In this document: piece by piece, positions 1-11,987 of the stretch | How positions within the stretch are numbered: the stretch's first letter is position 1 | How the letters are laid out: each line of letters opens with the position of its first letter | Assembly (NCBI GenBank): GCA_024648765.1 | Contig: JABYQC010000002.1 | Coordinates: 1-62,198, forward strand | Origin: Candidatus Westeberhardia cardiocondylae | GTDB taxonomy: Bacteria; Pseudomonadota; Gammaproteobacteria; Enterobacterales; Enterobacteriaceae | Length of the DNA stretch: 62,198 bases | Direction of reading: 5' to 3' | The notes under the pieces: generated by a model | The model's database searches: none | What the model was told of the DNA's origin: nothing | The model's input: only the letters and a program-made list of their open reading frames with translations | Made by a program: the position numbers and the translations under genes

Positions 1-890
1 AAAATATACAACAAAAAGGTTCTTACATTAGTGATAAATATTTACATTTTGATTTTACATATCATCAATCATTAACACAAACACAAATATATGAAATAGA
101 ACATACCGTTAATAAATATATTAGAAATAATATACCTATTACTACTAAAATTTACTCATTTAACAAAAAACAATTAAACAACATAGATATATTACAATAC
201 CAAAAATACGGAAACAACATAAGAACTATAATTGTAAAAAACATATCTACAGAATTTTGCGGAGGAACACATACAAAACAAACAGGAAATATTGGAATAT
301 TTCACATACTTTCAGAATACAGTATATCTTCAGGAATTCGTCGAATCCAGGCTATTACAGGAAAAGAAGCATTAAAATTTTTTCATCAACAAAAAAATAC
401 AATACAAAAAATTAATACAATAATACACAGCAATAATCAAACAATATTAAATAAAATTCAAAAACTCGAAACTTTTTACAAAAAATTTAAAAAAACAATA
501 CAAAAAATAAATTTACAAAAAAAACTACAAAAAAATCAAAACATTATACAAGATATACAAAATATCAATAATGTTCCAGTTTTAATAAAAATTATAAAAA
601 ATATTGAACAAAAAACATTAAGAAAATTAATAAAAAACATAAAAAACAAAGAAAATAAAATTATCATTATTCTTGCAACACAAACACATACCACAGCAAC
701 AATTGCATCATATGTCACCAAAAATTTATTTCATAAAATTACAGCAAATGAAATTATCCAAAATATCACAAAAAAAATTCACGGAAAAGGTGGGGGTACA
801 AAAAATTTTGCCGAAGGAGGTGGTAAAAGTTCTATATACTTAACAAAAATTATATCACAAATAAAACATAAACTATTTAAAATATTATAA
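1..890 (+). CDS. alaS: Alanyl-tRNA synthetase, C-terminal part (cut by window edge)
   Basis: AlaRS charges tRNA-Ala. The window opens inside the gene; reading from base 3 gives an open frame to the TAA at 888-890. Visible are the editing-domain zinc motif (EFCGGTHTKQTG, about bases 253-288), the following IRRIQAITG segment, a lysine-rich coiled region, and the C-Ala domain with a glycine-rich motif (HGKGGGTKNFAEGGG, near bases 781-825). These match the end of enterobacterial AlaRS. The N-terminal catalytic part lies outside the window. The next genes are tRNA-Ser and tRNA-Arg, as in E. coli, but csrA, which sits between them there, is missing. Confidence 0.96.
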   Translation, partial: NIQQKGSYISDKYLHFDFTYHQSLTQTQIYEIEHTVNKYIRNNIPITTKIYSFNKKQLNNIDILQYQKYGNNIRTIIVKNISTEFCGGTHTKQTGNIGIFHILSEYSISSGIRRIQAITGKEALKFFHQQKNTIQKINTIIHSNNQTILNKIQKLETFYKKFKKTIQKINLQKKLQKNQNIIQDIQNINNVPVLIKIIKNIEQKTLRKLIKNIKNKENKIIIILATQTHTTATIASYVTKNLFHKITANEIIQNITKKIHGKGGGTKNFAEGGGKSSIYLTKIISQIKHKLFKIL

Positions 891-973
891 AAATAAACAT
901 AAAAATTTTCTACATCATTTTATACAAAATAAACATAAAGTTTTTTTAATTAATAAAAAAATAACAATTTATT

Positions 974-1002
974 TTGCAGAATATATAATATTCTTATATT
1001 AT
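974..1002 (+). promoter_or_regulatory. Candidate sigma-70 promoter for tRNA-Ser/tRNA-Arg
   Basis: TTGCAG (974-979) and TATTAT (997-1002) are separated by exactly 17 bases and lie about 42 bases before the tRNA-Ser gene. The placement and spacing fit a sigma-70 promoter. TATTAT-like boxes are common by chance in this A+T-rich DNA, so the support comes mainly from the TTG box and the spacing. Confidence 0.4.
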
Positions 1003-1043
1003 GTATTCTTCAGGATAACAAATAAAACGAAAAATTTTGCAAA

Positions 1044-1129
1044 GGTGAAATGGCCGAGTGGCTGAAGGCGTTCCCCTGCTAAGGGAATATACGATTTTCG
1101 TATCGAGAGTTCGAATCTCTCTTTCACCA
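1044..1129 (+). tRNA. serV: tRNA-Ser (anticodon GCT)
   Basis: The acceptor stem GGTGAAA (1044-1050) pairs with TTTCACC (1122-1128). The anticodon stem TTCCC/GGGAA encloses the loop with anticodon GCT at 1078-1080. There is a long class II variable arm (ATACGA/TCGTAT) and a T arm GAGAG-TTCGAAT-CTCTC. CCA is not encoded. The discriminator base is A1129, where E. coli serine tRNAs have G73. The position after alaS matches E. coli serV. Confidence 0.97.
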
Positions 1130-1135
1130 AAACAT

Positions 1136-1209
1136 GCATCCGTAGCTCAATTGGATAGAGTACCCGGCTACGAACCGGGAGGTCAGGGGTTCAAATCCTC
1201 TCGGATGCA
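1136..1209 (+). tRNA. tRNA-Arg (anticodon ACG)
   Basis: The acceptor stem GCATCCG (1136-1142) pairs with CGGATGC (1202-1208). The anticodon stem is CCCGG/CCGGG with anticodon ACG at 1170-1172, and the T loop is TTCAAAT. CCA is not encoded. It lies 6 bases after tRNA-Ser and is probably co-transcribed, like the serV-argV group of E. coli. Reading all CGN codons would need A34-to-inosine editing by TadA, encoded elsewhere if present. Confidence 0.97.
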
Positions 1210-1469
1210 AAAATTCAAAATAACTTTATAAACGATTTATTACAAATAATTCCATTTAATAAAAATATTACAATATAAAATAATATAATTTTCCAACAAT
1301 ATAACGTTAAAAAATATATTAAAATACGTTTTATAATAATAAACAAAATATCCACATTTATGAAACAACACAATACATTAAACTTATTAAATTACATAAA
1401 TAATATATTCAATAATTTTCCATAAAACATATAACACTTATATTACAAATATTCATATATTATTCCATA

Positions 1470-1542
1470 GTCTTCGTAGTTAAAATGGATATAACAAGTT
1501 CCTCCTAAGAACTTATTACAGGTTCAAATCCTGTCGAAGACA
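1470..1542 (+). tRNA. tRNA-Arg (anticodon CCT)
   Basis: The acceptor stem GTCTTCG (1470-1476) pairs with CGAAGAC (1535-1541), discriminator A1542. The anticodon stem is AGTTC/GAACT with loop CTCCTAA, giving anticodon CCT (1504-1506), which reads AGG. The T arm is ACAGG-TTCAAAT-CCTGT. CCA is not encoded. It stands alone, 260 bases after tRNA-Arg(ACG), and needs its own promoter; none is obvious. Confidence 0.95.
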
Positions 1543-1587
1543 AGTTATTTTCCTAAAATATTTTTATTTAAAAAAATTAAAAATATT

Positions 1588-2256
1588 TTACAAAATTCTC
1601 GTCTCTACTCCAGCATTACTACCAATCAGCATAATATCGGCTGTACGCATAGCAAACAAACCAACAGTAACTACACCAGGAATATTATTTAATACATTTT
1701 CTAAACTTATAGCATGAGAAAAATCCAAATTATATACATCTAATATAATATTACCGTTATCTGTAACCACATTTTTACGATATTCTGGCAAGCCACCTAA
1801 AAAAGTTAACTTTTTTGAAACTACAGAACATGCCATGGGAATAATTTCTATAGGTAAAGGAAATTTACCTAATACATTTACAACTTTGTCAATATCAACA
1901 ATGCAAATAAATTTTCTTGCTGCAGATGCAATAATCTTTTCTTTTGTTAAAGCACCCCCGCCCCCTTTAATCATTTGCATTAAACCATCAATTTCATCTG
2001 CACTATCTATATACACATCTATATTATCGTATACACAATCTAAATTATATATAGGAATTCCAACTTTTCTTAACTGTATAGAAGATATTCTAGAACTAGA
2101 AACAGCACCTAAAATTTTATATTTTACAGAACTCAATGCATCTATAAAATAAGAAACGGTAGAACCAGTACCAACACCAATAATAGAATTAGATCTTATA
2201 TATTGCAAAGCAGACCAAGCTACCATTTTTTTTAATTTTTCTTGCTTTAATATCAT
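1588..2256 (-). CDS. rpiA: Ribose-5-phosphate isomerase A
   Basis: RpiA interconverts ribose-5-phosphate and ribulose-5-phosphate in the non-oxidative pentose phosphate pathway. The 222-residue product matches the E. coli enzyme (219) over its length. It has the phosphate-binding GVGTGSTV near residue 27, the catalytic segment DSADEID (usually DGADEI), [11 protein letters not shown] with the conserved Lys and Glu, and the [13 protein letters not shown] segment. The ATG start follows a weak GTGAGA ribosome site. Transaldolase for the same pathway is at 52440-53399. It is transcribed alone; the next gene upstream is 525 bases away. Confidence 0.97.
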   Translation of the reverse strand: MILKQEKLKKMVAWSALQYIRSNSIIGVGTGSTVSYFIDALSSVKYKILGAVSSSRISSIQLRKVGIPIYNLDCVYDNIDVYIDSADEIDGLMQMIKGGGGALTKEKIIASAARKFICIVDIDKVVNVLGKFPLPIEIIPMACSVVSKKLTFLGGLPEYRKNVVTDNGNIILDVYNLDFSHAISLENVLNNIPGVVTVGLFAMRTADIMLIGSNAGVETRIL

Positions 2257-2781
2257 GACTATATCTCACTATCATTATTAATTTAAATATTACATTACAT
2301 AATACAAAAAAATACAACATTGCATAAAATAACAAAAATTATTTATACAAATAAAAATTTTATTATATACAAAATATATAATATCAAAATAGATTTTAAT
2401 AAATCAAAAACAAATAAACTGCTAACAAAACAAACAAAATTTTGCAAAAATTAAAAAATTTTAAAAAATTATTTTACATATTGCGCATTCTATGCATTAA
2501 AACATAAAAATTATACCATATATCTCCTTATATATCTCATACTGTTACATATAACACAACAACATCATTATTTAAAACATACATAATAAATCTCTATGAT
2601 ACGAAATATATTACCAAATATACTATATTCAACAAACCAACATACTTAAAAACTTCATATTTTTTATTTCAATAAATAATAACTTTGTATACATATAACA
2701 TTCTTACATAAAAATACATTACTAAAATATACTTTATAACATAAAAAATTTTAAATATCACATTACATTTAATAAATATAA
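2257..2781. other. Gene-free spacer rpiA-accC (525 bases)
   Basis: Very A+T-rich sequence with stops in all frames and no tRNA fold. There are A/T runs around 2440-2475. No gene remnant is recognisable. Confidence 0.7.
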
Positions 2782-4122
2782 TTACGTAAAATTTTTTTTT
2801 AAAAAATTTACATTAACATCTCCCATTCGAAAAGAATCATTGTTAATAATTCTATTTTGTAAATCAATATTAGTACAAATACCATCAATAATTAATTCAG
2901 ACAATGCATTTTTCATTTTGGCAATAGCAATATCTCTTGTATCACCGCAACAAATAATTTTACCAATCATAGAATCATAATATACTGGTACAAAATATCC
3001 AGAATAAATATGTGATTCCCAACGTATCCCAAATCCACCGGGAACATGTAAATGTGTAATTCTTCCAGAACTAGGTAAAAATCTTTTAGAATCTTCAGCA
3101 TTAATCCGGCATTCTAAAGCATGCCCTAAAACTTTAATTTCATTTTGTTTCATTGATAACAAATTTCCAAAAGAAATTTTTAATTGTTCTTTAATCAAAT
3201 CAACCATGGTAATCATTTCAGTAACAGCATGCTCTACTTGAATTCTAGTATTCATTTCAATAAAAAAAAACTCTCCATTTTTATATAAAAACTCAAATGT
3301 ACCAACACCTCTATAATTAATAATCATACAAACTTTCACACAACATTCTACAATATAATCGCGTAATCTTTGTTCAATTCCTACAGCTGGCGCTTCTTCT
3401 ATAATCTTCTGATGTAACCTTTGCACCGAACAATCTCTATCCGACAAACACACAATATTACCCTTCCCGTCTGCTAATATTTGTATTTCAATATGACGTG
3501 CATTTTCTATATACTTTTCAATATATATCATATCACTATTAAAAATAGATTTAGCTTCCATTTTAGCAACATGTATCAAAGAATTTAATTCATTTTCATT
3601 ATACGCAATATGCATGCCTTTTCCACCAGACCCAAAAACAGATTTAATAATCATAGGATATTGTAAATGTAAAGAAATATCACGAATCGTATTGATATCT
3701 ATAATATGTAGATCCTTATGATAAAAAGGAATACAAGGGATACCAAGAGATTTCATAATATTAATAGCAGAAATTTTATTACCCATCAATTTAATTGTTT
3801 CAGGTTTTGGTCCAACAAAAATAAAACCAGAACGTTCAACTTGTTCAGCAAAATCAGCATTCTCGGATAAAAAACCATAACCTGGATGTATAGCAACAGC
3901 TCCAGTAATTTCAGCAGCAGAAATAATAGCAGGAATATTTAAATAACTCTGCGAAGAACTAGGAGGACCAATACAAATACTTTCATCTGATAATAATACA
4001 TGTTTTAAATAACGATCAGCTGTAGAATACACGGACACAGTTTGTATACCCAATTCTTTGCATGCTCGCAAAATTCGCAAAGCAATTTCTCCTCTATTTG
4101 CAATCACTACTTTCTCTAACAT
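2782..4122 (-). CDS. accC: Biotin carboxylase subunit of acetyl-CoA carboxylase
   Basis: AccC carboxylates the biotin carried on AccB with ATP and bicarbonate, the first half-reaction of malonyl-CoA synthesis. It has 446 residues (E. coli 449) with the standard order: N-terminal [29 protein letters not shown], a central ATP-grasp domain, [12 protein letters not shown] and the CRINAED C-terminal lobe. Two changes stand out. The signature RIQVEHPVTE reads [10 protein letters not shown], and the glycine loop is GSGGKG rather than GGGGRG. The ATG start is at 4120-4122. It is the last gene of an aroQ-accB-accC run, 18 bases after accB, the usual order in many gammaproteobacteria. Confidence 0.97.
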   Translation of the reverse strand: MLEKVVIANRGEIALRILRACKELGIQTVSVYSTADRYLKHVLLSDESICIGPPSSSQSYLNIPAIISAAEITGAVAIHPGYGFLSENADFAEQVERSGFIFVGPKPETIKLMGNKISAINIMKSLGIPCIPFYHKDLHIIDINTIRDISLHLQYPMIIKSVFGSGGKGMHIAYNENELNSLIHVAKMEAKSIFNSDMIYIEKYIENARHIEIQILADGKGNIVCLSDRDCSVQRLHQKIIEEAPAVGIEQRLRDYIVECCVKVCMIINYRGVGTFEFLYKNGEFFFIEMNTRIQVEHAVTEMITMVDLIKEQLKISFGNLLSMKQNEIKVLGHALECRINAEDSKRFLPSSGRITHLHVPGGFGIRWESHIYSGYFVPVYYDSMIGKIICCGDTRDIAIAKMKNALSELIIDGICTNIDLQNRIINNDSFRMGDVNVNFLKKNFT

Positions 4123-4140
4123 ATAAGACTTAATCTGTTA

Positions 4141-4626
4141 CTATTTAATCAAAAACAATGGTTCATCAAACTCTACGGGTAATCCATCATTTACAAAAAT
4201 TCTCTTCACAATTCCTGACATATCTGATTGCACTCTATGCATAGTTTTCATTGCTTCAATAATACACAGAGTATCTCCTATATTTACTTTATTATCAATT
4301 TCCACAAATGGTCGAATATCTGGACCCATAGAACGATAAAAAATTCCTACCATAGGAGAACACACAAGATGCCCATTAGTACGTAGCGCAGAAGAAGATT
4401 TCATATCTTCTGAAATATTCGATGCAATAGTATACTTAGACATAATACGATCTTTATTATTATGCATACAAACATCCTTACTATTCTCTTTATTATAAGA
4501 AACTTTATGAATATCATTAATTACACGATTAATACGAACAGATTCTTCTCCTTTAGAAAATTCCAATTCAAAAATATTAGATTGTTCCACTAATTCAATA
4601 AGTTTTTTAATTTTACGAATATCCAT
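4141..4626 (-). CDS. accB: Biotin carboxyl carrier protein of acetyl-CoA carboxylase
   Basis: AccB carries the covalently bound biotin between AccC and the AccA/AccD transferase. It has 161 residues: an N-terminal MDIRKIKKLIELVE helix segment, a variable linker, and the biotinyl domain with the target lysine in EAMKTMHRV. The usual motif is EAMKMM, so the residue after the biotinylated lysine is Thr here. A start five codons further upstream is possible, but the ATG at 4624-4626 aligns with the E. coli start and has AAGAA before it. A biotin ligase (BirA) would be needed and is not in this window. Confidence 0.96.
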   Translation of the reverse strand: MDIRKIKKLIELVEQSNIFELEFSKGEESVRINRVINDIHKVSYNKENSKDVCMHNNKDRIMSKYTIASNISEDMKSSSALRTNGHLVCSPMVGIFYRSMGPDIRPFVEIDNKVNIGDTLCIIEAMKTMHRVQSDMSGIVKRIFVNDGLPVEFDEPLFLIK

Positions 4627-4654
4627 ATAATGTTCTTTCATTAATTTTATGATA

Positions 4655-5113
4655 CTATTGCGAAGAAGATGTTAATCTTTTCACTGCCATTTGCAATGCA
4701 TATGAATAACCATCGACGCCAAAACCACATATGACACCCATGGCAATATCAGAAATATATGAAACATGACGAAATGATTCTCTAGAAAAAATATTAGTAA
4801 TATGTACTTCAATACAAGGAATATTCACCGCCAATAATGCATCACGTAAAGCGATACTTGTATGAGTAAACGAAGCAGGATTAATAATAATAAAATCTAC
4901 ATTATCAAACTTAGCTTGATGAATTCTATCAATTAATATATATTCCGAATTAGATTGAACATGACTAAATGTAACATTTAAACTATTGGCTAATTTATTC
5001 AAATCACTAACAAGATTTTTTAAATTAACATATCCATATTTATCTGTTTCACGCATGCCAAGTAAATTTAAATTAGGACCATTAATAAGAAAGATATGAA
5101 AAATTTTATCCAT
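4655..5113 (-). CDS. aroQ: 3-dehydroquinate dehydratase, type II
   Basis: AroQ dehydrates 3-dehydroquinate to 3-dehydroshikimate in the route to chorismate. The 152-residue length is typical for the type II dodecameric enzyme. Visible are [11 protein letters not shown] with the catalytic Tyr in DKYG, the [16 protein letters not shown] segment, EVHITN with the catalytic His, and [12 protein letters not shown]. coli uses the unrelated AroD, but aroQ-accB-accC is a common arrangement in other gammaproteobacteria. The ATG is preceded by AAAGGA. With aroC at 13606-14694 it shows that chorismate synthesis is at least partly kept. Confidence 0.96.
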   Translation of the reverse strand: MDKIFHIFLINGPNLNLLGMRETDKYGYVNLKNLVSDLNKLANSLNVTFSHVQSNSEYILIDRIHQAKFDNVDFIIINPASFTHTSIALRDALLAVNIPCIEVHITNIFSRESFRHVSYISDIAMGVICGFGVDGYSYALQMAVKRLTSSSQ

Positions 5114-6878
<1,765 letters not shown>

Positions 6879-6939
6879 AAATGATAATATAACAACATAA
6901 ATACATACATCGTATATTATGTAATACCAAAATATATCC

Positions 6940-7743
6940 ATGAAAAAACTTTTCAAGAAAAAATCTCATAACAAAAGACTTTTATTTGCTATTATATTAT
7001 CATGTATACTTATACTATTAGATAAAACTTCAGAAAACTTCAACAACATTAAAAAAAAAACAGAAAATGTCATTCTCCCTATATATTTTCTCAGTAATAT
7101 TCCTATCCAAATATATCACGATATTCATTGCATACTACAATGTTACCAAACAAATCAAAAGAAACATCATATCTATAAACATTTATCTATGCAAAATAAC
7201 TACACAAAATTAATGTCAAAATATTATAAAAAAGAAAATGATCAACTATATCAATTACTAAAAATACCAATACAAAAAAATACAACAAAAATATTCGCTA
7301 AAATTTTAGCAAATATTACATATACAAACAAATGCCAAGTAATCCTAAATAAAGGAAAAAAAGAAAACATCATTTTAGGACAAACAGTAATCAATATACA
7401 AGGTATTGTAGGACAAATTATTTCTGTTAATCAACATACAAGTACAGTGTTGCTTGTTCATGATAGTACACATGCAATACCTGTAAAAACATTGCGTAAT
7501 AATATACACGGAATACTTTTTGGAAAAGGAATAAGAAAAAATTTAGAATTGAAACATGTAATACCAAATAATATCAAATTGGGAGATATATTGATATCTT
7601 CAGGATTGGGAGGAAGATTTCCCCCAGGATATCCTGTGGGTATTGTATCAGAAATACAAAAAAATAAAAAAAATTCTAACATTAAAATTCAAGCAAAATC
7701 TACAATACAATTAAATACTTTAAATTACGTACTGATCATATAA
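6940..7743 (+). CDS. mreC: Rod shape-determining protein MreC
   Basis: MreC is a periplasmic bitopic protein linking MreB filaments to penicillin-binding proteins. It has 267 residues against about 367 in E. coli. One N-terminal membrane segment (residues about 15-28) is followed by a coiled region and the paired beta-barrel domain with GIVGQIISVN, DSTHAIPVKTLRN and SSGLGGRFPPGYPVGIV. The proline-rich C-terminal tail of the E. coli protein is absent, a common loss in reduced genomes. It lies 61 bases after mreB. Confidence 0.94.
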   Translation: MKKLFKKKSHNKRLLFAIILSCILILLDKTSENFNNIKKKTENVILPIYFLSNIPIQIYHDIHCILQCYQTNQKKHHIYKHLSMQNNYTKLMSKYYKKENDQLYQLLKIPIQKNTTKIFAKILANITYTNKCQVILNKGKKENIILGQTVINIQGIVGQIISVNQHTSTVLLVHDSTHAIPVKTLRNNIHGILFGKGIRKNLELKHVIPNNIKLGDILISSGLGGRFPPGYPVGIVSEIQKNKKNSNIKIQAKSTIQLNTLNYVLII

Positions 7744-7918
7744 AACCAAAAAAAAAAATACAAAAACATCACATATAAACTTATGTATAAAGTAAAAAAC
7801 TCCTATCAAGAAAACATTGAAATATCATATATAACAACAATTGCATAAAAAATTCTACAAAACACTCATAACACTTATATATACATATCACATAATATAA
7901 TATTATCAGCCAAAATAT

Positions 7919-8425
7919 ATGAAAATTTACTACAAATATTATATAACATTCAAAATGTGGACATCCTTTATCATTATGATTATTATGAAAATTTTTACAC
8001 AAAACATACAATATAATCACGCATCATATTACCCATCACTCATTGATTTAACGTTAATATATTGGAACATAAACCTCCCAAATCACATTAATATTAAAAC
8101 ATGCTTTATTTTGGGAATAATAGTAGATTTAACATTTCATATAACATGTGGAATACATGCGTTATCATACATTATTGTATATTATTTAATCAAAATAAAA
8201 CTTCAATGTATTCGTAATACTAAACTAATAAAAAAAAGTTTTTTTATAATGATATCATTATCAATAATACAATTTATTGTTTTTATCGATGAATTTTATC
8301 AGAAAAATATTAATTTTCAACAAATACAATACTACTATCTTATAGAAGGCATATTATTTCCATACATACTATGGTTTTTGCAAAAATTAAAAAATTTTTT
8401 AAAATATTATATATTACATATTTAA
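7919..8425 (+). CDS. mreD: Rod shape-determining protein MreD
   Basis: MreD is an integral inner-membrane partner of MreC. The 168-residue product is very hydrophobic with about five predicted membrane segments. It shares with E. coli MreD the pattern LIYWNINLPNHINIKT...GIIVDL and a final LPF/LWFL-like helix. Primary sequence is strongly drifted, so the call rests on length, hydrophobicity, the YW-LP-VN-DL pattern and position after mreC. A start a few codons later is possible because the first ATG has no clear ribosome site. Confidence 0.88.
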   Translation: MKIYYKYYITFKMWTSFIIMIIMKIFTQNIQYNHASYYPSLIDLTLIYWNINLPNHINIKTCFILGIIVDLTFHITCGIHALSYIIVYYLIKIKLQCIRNTKLIKKSFFIMISLSIIQFIVFIDEFYQKNINFQQIQYYYLIEGILFPYILWFLQKLKNFLKYYILHI

Positions 8426-9973
8426 AAATATAGCAATATTATACAATAAATATAAAAACCATTACGAATATACATAAAATACATTATAAATAATATTTAT
8501 CATAACAAATTAAATACCCAAAATATCTAATTATACAAACATAAGAGATAACATTTAAAAAACGTATAATATATCAAAAAATTTAGAAAAAAATAAATAA
8601 TTATTAATAATAACCATGTGCATATAATATTATATTTCTGAAAAACAGAAAAATTACACCAAAAATTAAAATATAAGCAAAAATTATTTAAAAATATATT
8701 TTTGAATTCTTAAAATAATAATAAAATAAATATAATATTACAAATAGAAAAATTAAAATATTAACCCAAAGACCAAATATACAAATAACATAAATTATGT
8801 ATACTAAAAATAATTACACATCAATACATGCAACAAAAAATATTACAATATATATAACCACACAAAACCAATTATAACAAATAGAAAATACACAAATATT
8901 ACAAATTATCAAACAAACAACATACAATTGTATTGTATCCTATAAATGTTATAAAAATATAACATTACTCTCAAAAAAACAAAACATTCATAAAAATCCA
9001 ACACACATACATAAAAATTAATAAAATCACTTTTAATTCTTTTTATTAACACATCAATAAAACATAACAATAATAAAAATATTCTATTTTTAAAAAAAAT
9101 ACCTACTTACTATAAATATATCACAATTGCAACCACAATTGACATTAACTAAATCAAATAAATACAAAACAATTTTTTCCAAAAATACCATTTAAATCCA
9201 ATGATTTATACCATAAATAATATTTATGAAATATTATGCACTACAGATATTTATATATCAAAACTTATAAACAATATTAAATTAAAATATAAAATACCAT
9301 TATCTGCAAAATATAGACAAAATATTAAATAAACTATATAAAATAATAAGTTTTAAATAACAATCAAGTAATTATATTATTAATATAAACATATAAATAT
9401 TAGCATCACAATATTATGAATAATGAAAAAAATTGTGGACACCATATTTTATATACATAGTAAAATAATACAAAATAACAAACAAAAACTACAATTTATC
9501 TCAAAAAATTCAAACAATACATTACAAATACAAATAAAAACTTCTAACCATATTAATAATATACAAATAATAACACAACAAATATTTGCAAGAATATATA
9601 TTTATAAAATATATTCTACCTAAGTTAAGTATTATAATAAATATATTAAATATTATAATATTCATTAATATTACATATATAATCATACAAAGAAAACCAC
9701 GAAAACATACAAATATTATTCATCTCATGCAAATTTATAAATAACAGCTTAGTAAAATTTTATCATAATAACGTAATACACCCCAAAATTAGTATATAAA
9801 TATTAATTTAAAAAATCTTACTAAAATTATCAAATAATAAATATCAAATAAAAAATATATTATTATCATAAAGAATCATGTATACTACATATTTTGCAAA
9901 ACAATATGAATCATTATAATATTAAAAATCATAATATTCATAGCACAATACTATACAAGATAAGGTGCACAAA
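8426..9973. other. Long gene-poor spacer mreD-eno (1548 bases)
   Basis: Extremely A+T-rich region, mostly stops in all frames. Two small + strand frames, 9201-9332 (43 codons) and 9423-9623 (66 codons), are the only coding-like stretches. A 7-base inverted repeat (TATGAAT 9905-9911, ATTCATA 9936-9942) flanks a direct repeat of ATAATATT just before eno. No family is recognisable, and this may be the eroded remains of several genes. Confidence 0.6.
9423..9623 (+). CDS. Small unrecognised ORF, doubtful
   Basis: 66 codons starting MKKIVDTIFYIHSK, lysine-, isoleucine- and asparagine-rich, with no membrane segment and no motif I recognise. It has no ribosome site. A frame this long is mildly unusual in DNA so rich in TAA and TAG, so it could be a real small protein or the remnant of a decayed gene. 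It could equally be chance. Confidence 0.2.
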   Translation: MKKIVDTIFYIHSKIIQNNKQKLQFISKNSNNTLQIQIKTSNHINNIQIITQQIFARIYIYKIYST

Positions 9974-11272
9974 ATGTCCAAAATAATAAAAATTATTGGA
10001 AGAGAAATTCTAGATTCTAGAGGAAATCCAACTGTAGAAGCAGAAGTTCATTTAGAAAATAATCATATCGGTTTAGCTTCTGTACCTTCTGGAGCTTCTA
10101 CTGGATCACATGAAGCATTAGAATTAAGAGACAAAAATAAAAAAAGATTTTTGGGTCAAGGAGTAAAAAAAGCAGTAAAAATAATTAATACTGTTATAAT
10201 GAAAGCGCTAAAAAATCAAAACGCACACAATCAAGATATTGTCGATAATATTATGATTGAATTAGATGGAACAGAAAAAAAAAGCAAATTAGGTGCCAAC
10301 AGTATACTAGCTGTTTCTTTAGCAGTATCGAAAGCAGCAGCATCTCACAAAAATATTCCATTATATAGACATATTGCTGAATTAAACCAAACGCCAACAA
10401 AATTTTCTATTCCTTTACCCATGATGAATATATTAAATGGAGGAAAACATGCAAATAATAATCTAAATATACAAGAATTTATGATACAAACAATTAATGC
10501 CAAAAATATCAAAGAATCTATAAGAATAGGAGCGGAAATATTTCACAATCTTAAAAAGATACTCATGTTACATGGAATTAATATTACTACAGGAGACGAA
10601 GGAGGTTATTCACCGAATTTGCGTTCTCATTCTGAAGCTTTATCCTTAATAAAAGAAGCTACAGAAAAATCTGGATATAAATTCGGAAAAGATATTTCTT
10701 TAGCTATTGATTGCGCAGCATCTGAATTTTTTAATAAAAAAACAAATAAATACCATTTCACAAACGAAAACAAAACATTTACATCAAAAGAATTCACAAA
10801 TTATCTAGAAAAATTAACACAACAATATCCAATACTCTCAATAGAAGACGGATTACATGAAGAAGACTGGGACGGATTCCATTACCAAACAAAAATATTA
10901 GGTAAAAAAATACAACTAGTTGGAGATGATCTTTTTGTTACAAATACCCAACGATTAAAAAAAGGGATAAAAAATAAAATAGCAAATTCCATTCTTATCA
11001 AATTAAATCAAGTTGGGACATTAACAGAAACATTAAAAACTATCAATGTAGCAAAAAAATTTGGATATACAACAATTATTTCACACAGATCCGGAGAAAC
11101 AGAAGATACAAGTATTGCTGATCTATCCGTAGGAACACAAGCAGGACAAATAAAAACTGGTTCTCTCAGCAGATCAGATAGAACTGCAAAGTATAACCAA
11201 CTTATACGTATAGAAGATGATTTAAAAGAACAAGCTATTTTCAAAGGAATCAAAGAAATAAAAAATCAGTAA
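9974..11272 (+). CDS. eno: Enolase
   Basis: Enolase converts 2-phosphoglycerate to phosphoenolpyruvate. From the ATG at 9974 the protein is 432 residues, the E. coli length. A GTG three codons earlier is in frame, but AAGGTG (9962-9967) is positioned as the ribosome site of the ATG. Motifs: [38 protein letters not shown], the metal ligands in [14 protein letters not shown] and GDDLFVTN, the catalytic Lys in [13 protein letters not shown], and [10 protein letters not shown]. It stands alone, without the pyrG neighbour of E. coli. Confidence 0.99.
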   Translation: MSKIIKIIGREILDSRGNPTVEAEVHLENNHIGLASVPSGASTGSHEALELRDKNKKRFLGQGVKKAVKIINTVIMKALKNQNAHNQDIVDNIMIELDGTEKKSKLGANSILAVSLAVSKAAASHKNIPLYRHIAELNQTPTKFSIPLPMMNILNGGKHANNNLNIQEFMIQTINAKNIKESIRIGAEIFHNLKKILMLHGINITTGDEGGYSPNLRSHSEALSLIKEATEKSGYKFGKDISLAIDCAASEFFNKKTNKYHFTNENKTFTSKEFTNYLEKLTQQYPILSIEDGLHEEDWDGFHYQTKILGKKIQLVGDDLFVTNTQRLKKGIKNKIANSILIKLNQVGTLTETLKTINVAKKFGYTTIISHRSGETEDTSIADLSVGTQAGQIKTGSLSRSDRTAKYNQLIRIEDDLKEQAIFKGIKEIKNQ

Positions 11273-11987
11273 AATTAAGATTTCTAATAAATTTTACACG
11301 TACTACAATCATTCCAATAAATTTTCATAATACACACAAATACACTAAAAATCAAATTTAAAAATTTATAAAATAACTATACATATAAAATTCTAGCAAT
11401 CATTATAAAATATATTCTATAAAATAATTTTTAAAACATTATTTTTCTATGAAATATTACAAAAAATACAAGAAGAAAATTGAAAAATATATGAAAAATC
11501 ACAATAAAATTTTACAAAATCACAAAAATTTATAAACATTCAACAACAAATATACATTAAGATATTAACAAAAATACATCAATAATATAAACATTACGTG
11601 AAATAACACATATACTATAAAATATTTCATATTATTTACGCAAAACATATCTATTAACAACAAATAACATATTTACAACAATAACTACATTATCAATAGT
11701 AACATTATATTCACTACTTAATATCAATACGCTGTAAACATACTAATTTTATAAATATATCAATAAAATTTACCACAATATACTAAAATCAAAAAACTTC
11801 TCTAAAATATCTAATAATAAGATATTTATCACATTATATATATTAGAAAAAAATATTCAAATAAAAACAATTTAAAATTTTATAAAATATAAAATTTTAA
11901 AAAATTACACTCAAAAAAATTTATCTAAAAATCTCATAACAAAACAAAAAAAATTTTATAAAATATTCATAAATCTTATAAAATATT
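11273..11987. other. Gene-free spacer eno-pcm (715 bases)
   Basis: Stops in all frames, A+T-rich, no tRNA and no recognisable remnant. Confidence 0.65.

Noticed and set aside
9905-9942. Inverted and direct repeats before eno (TATGAAT/ATTCATA; ATAATATT twice)
   Set aside because: Arms are pure A/T except one G/C pair and 24 bases apart; such matches are expected by chance in this composition.
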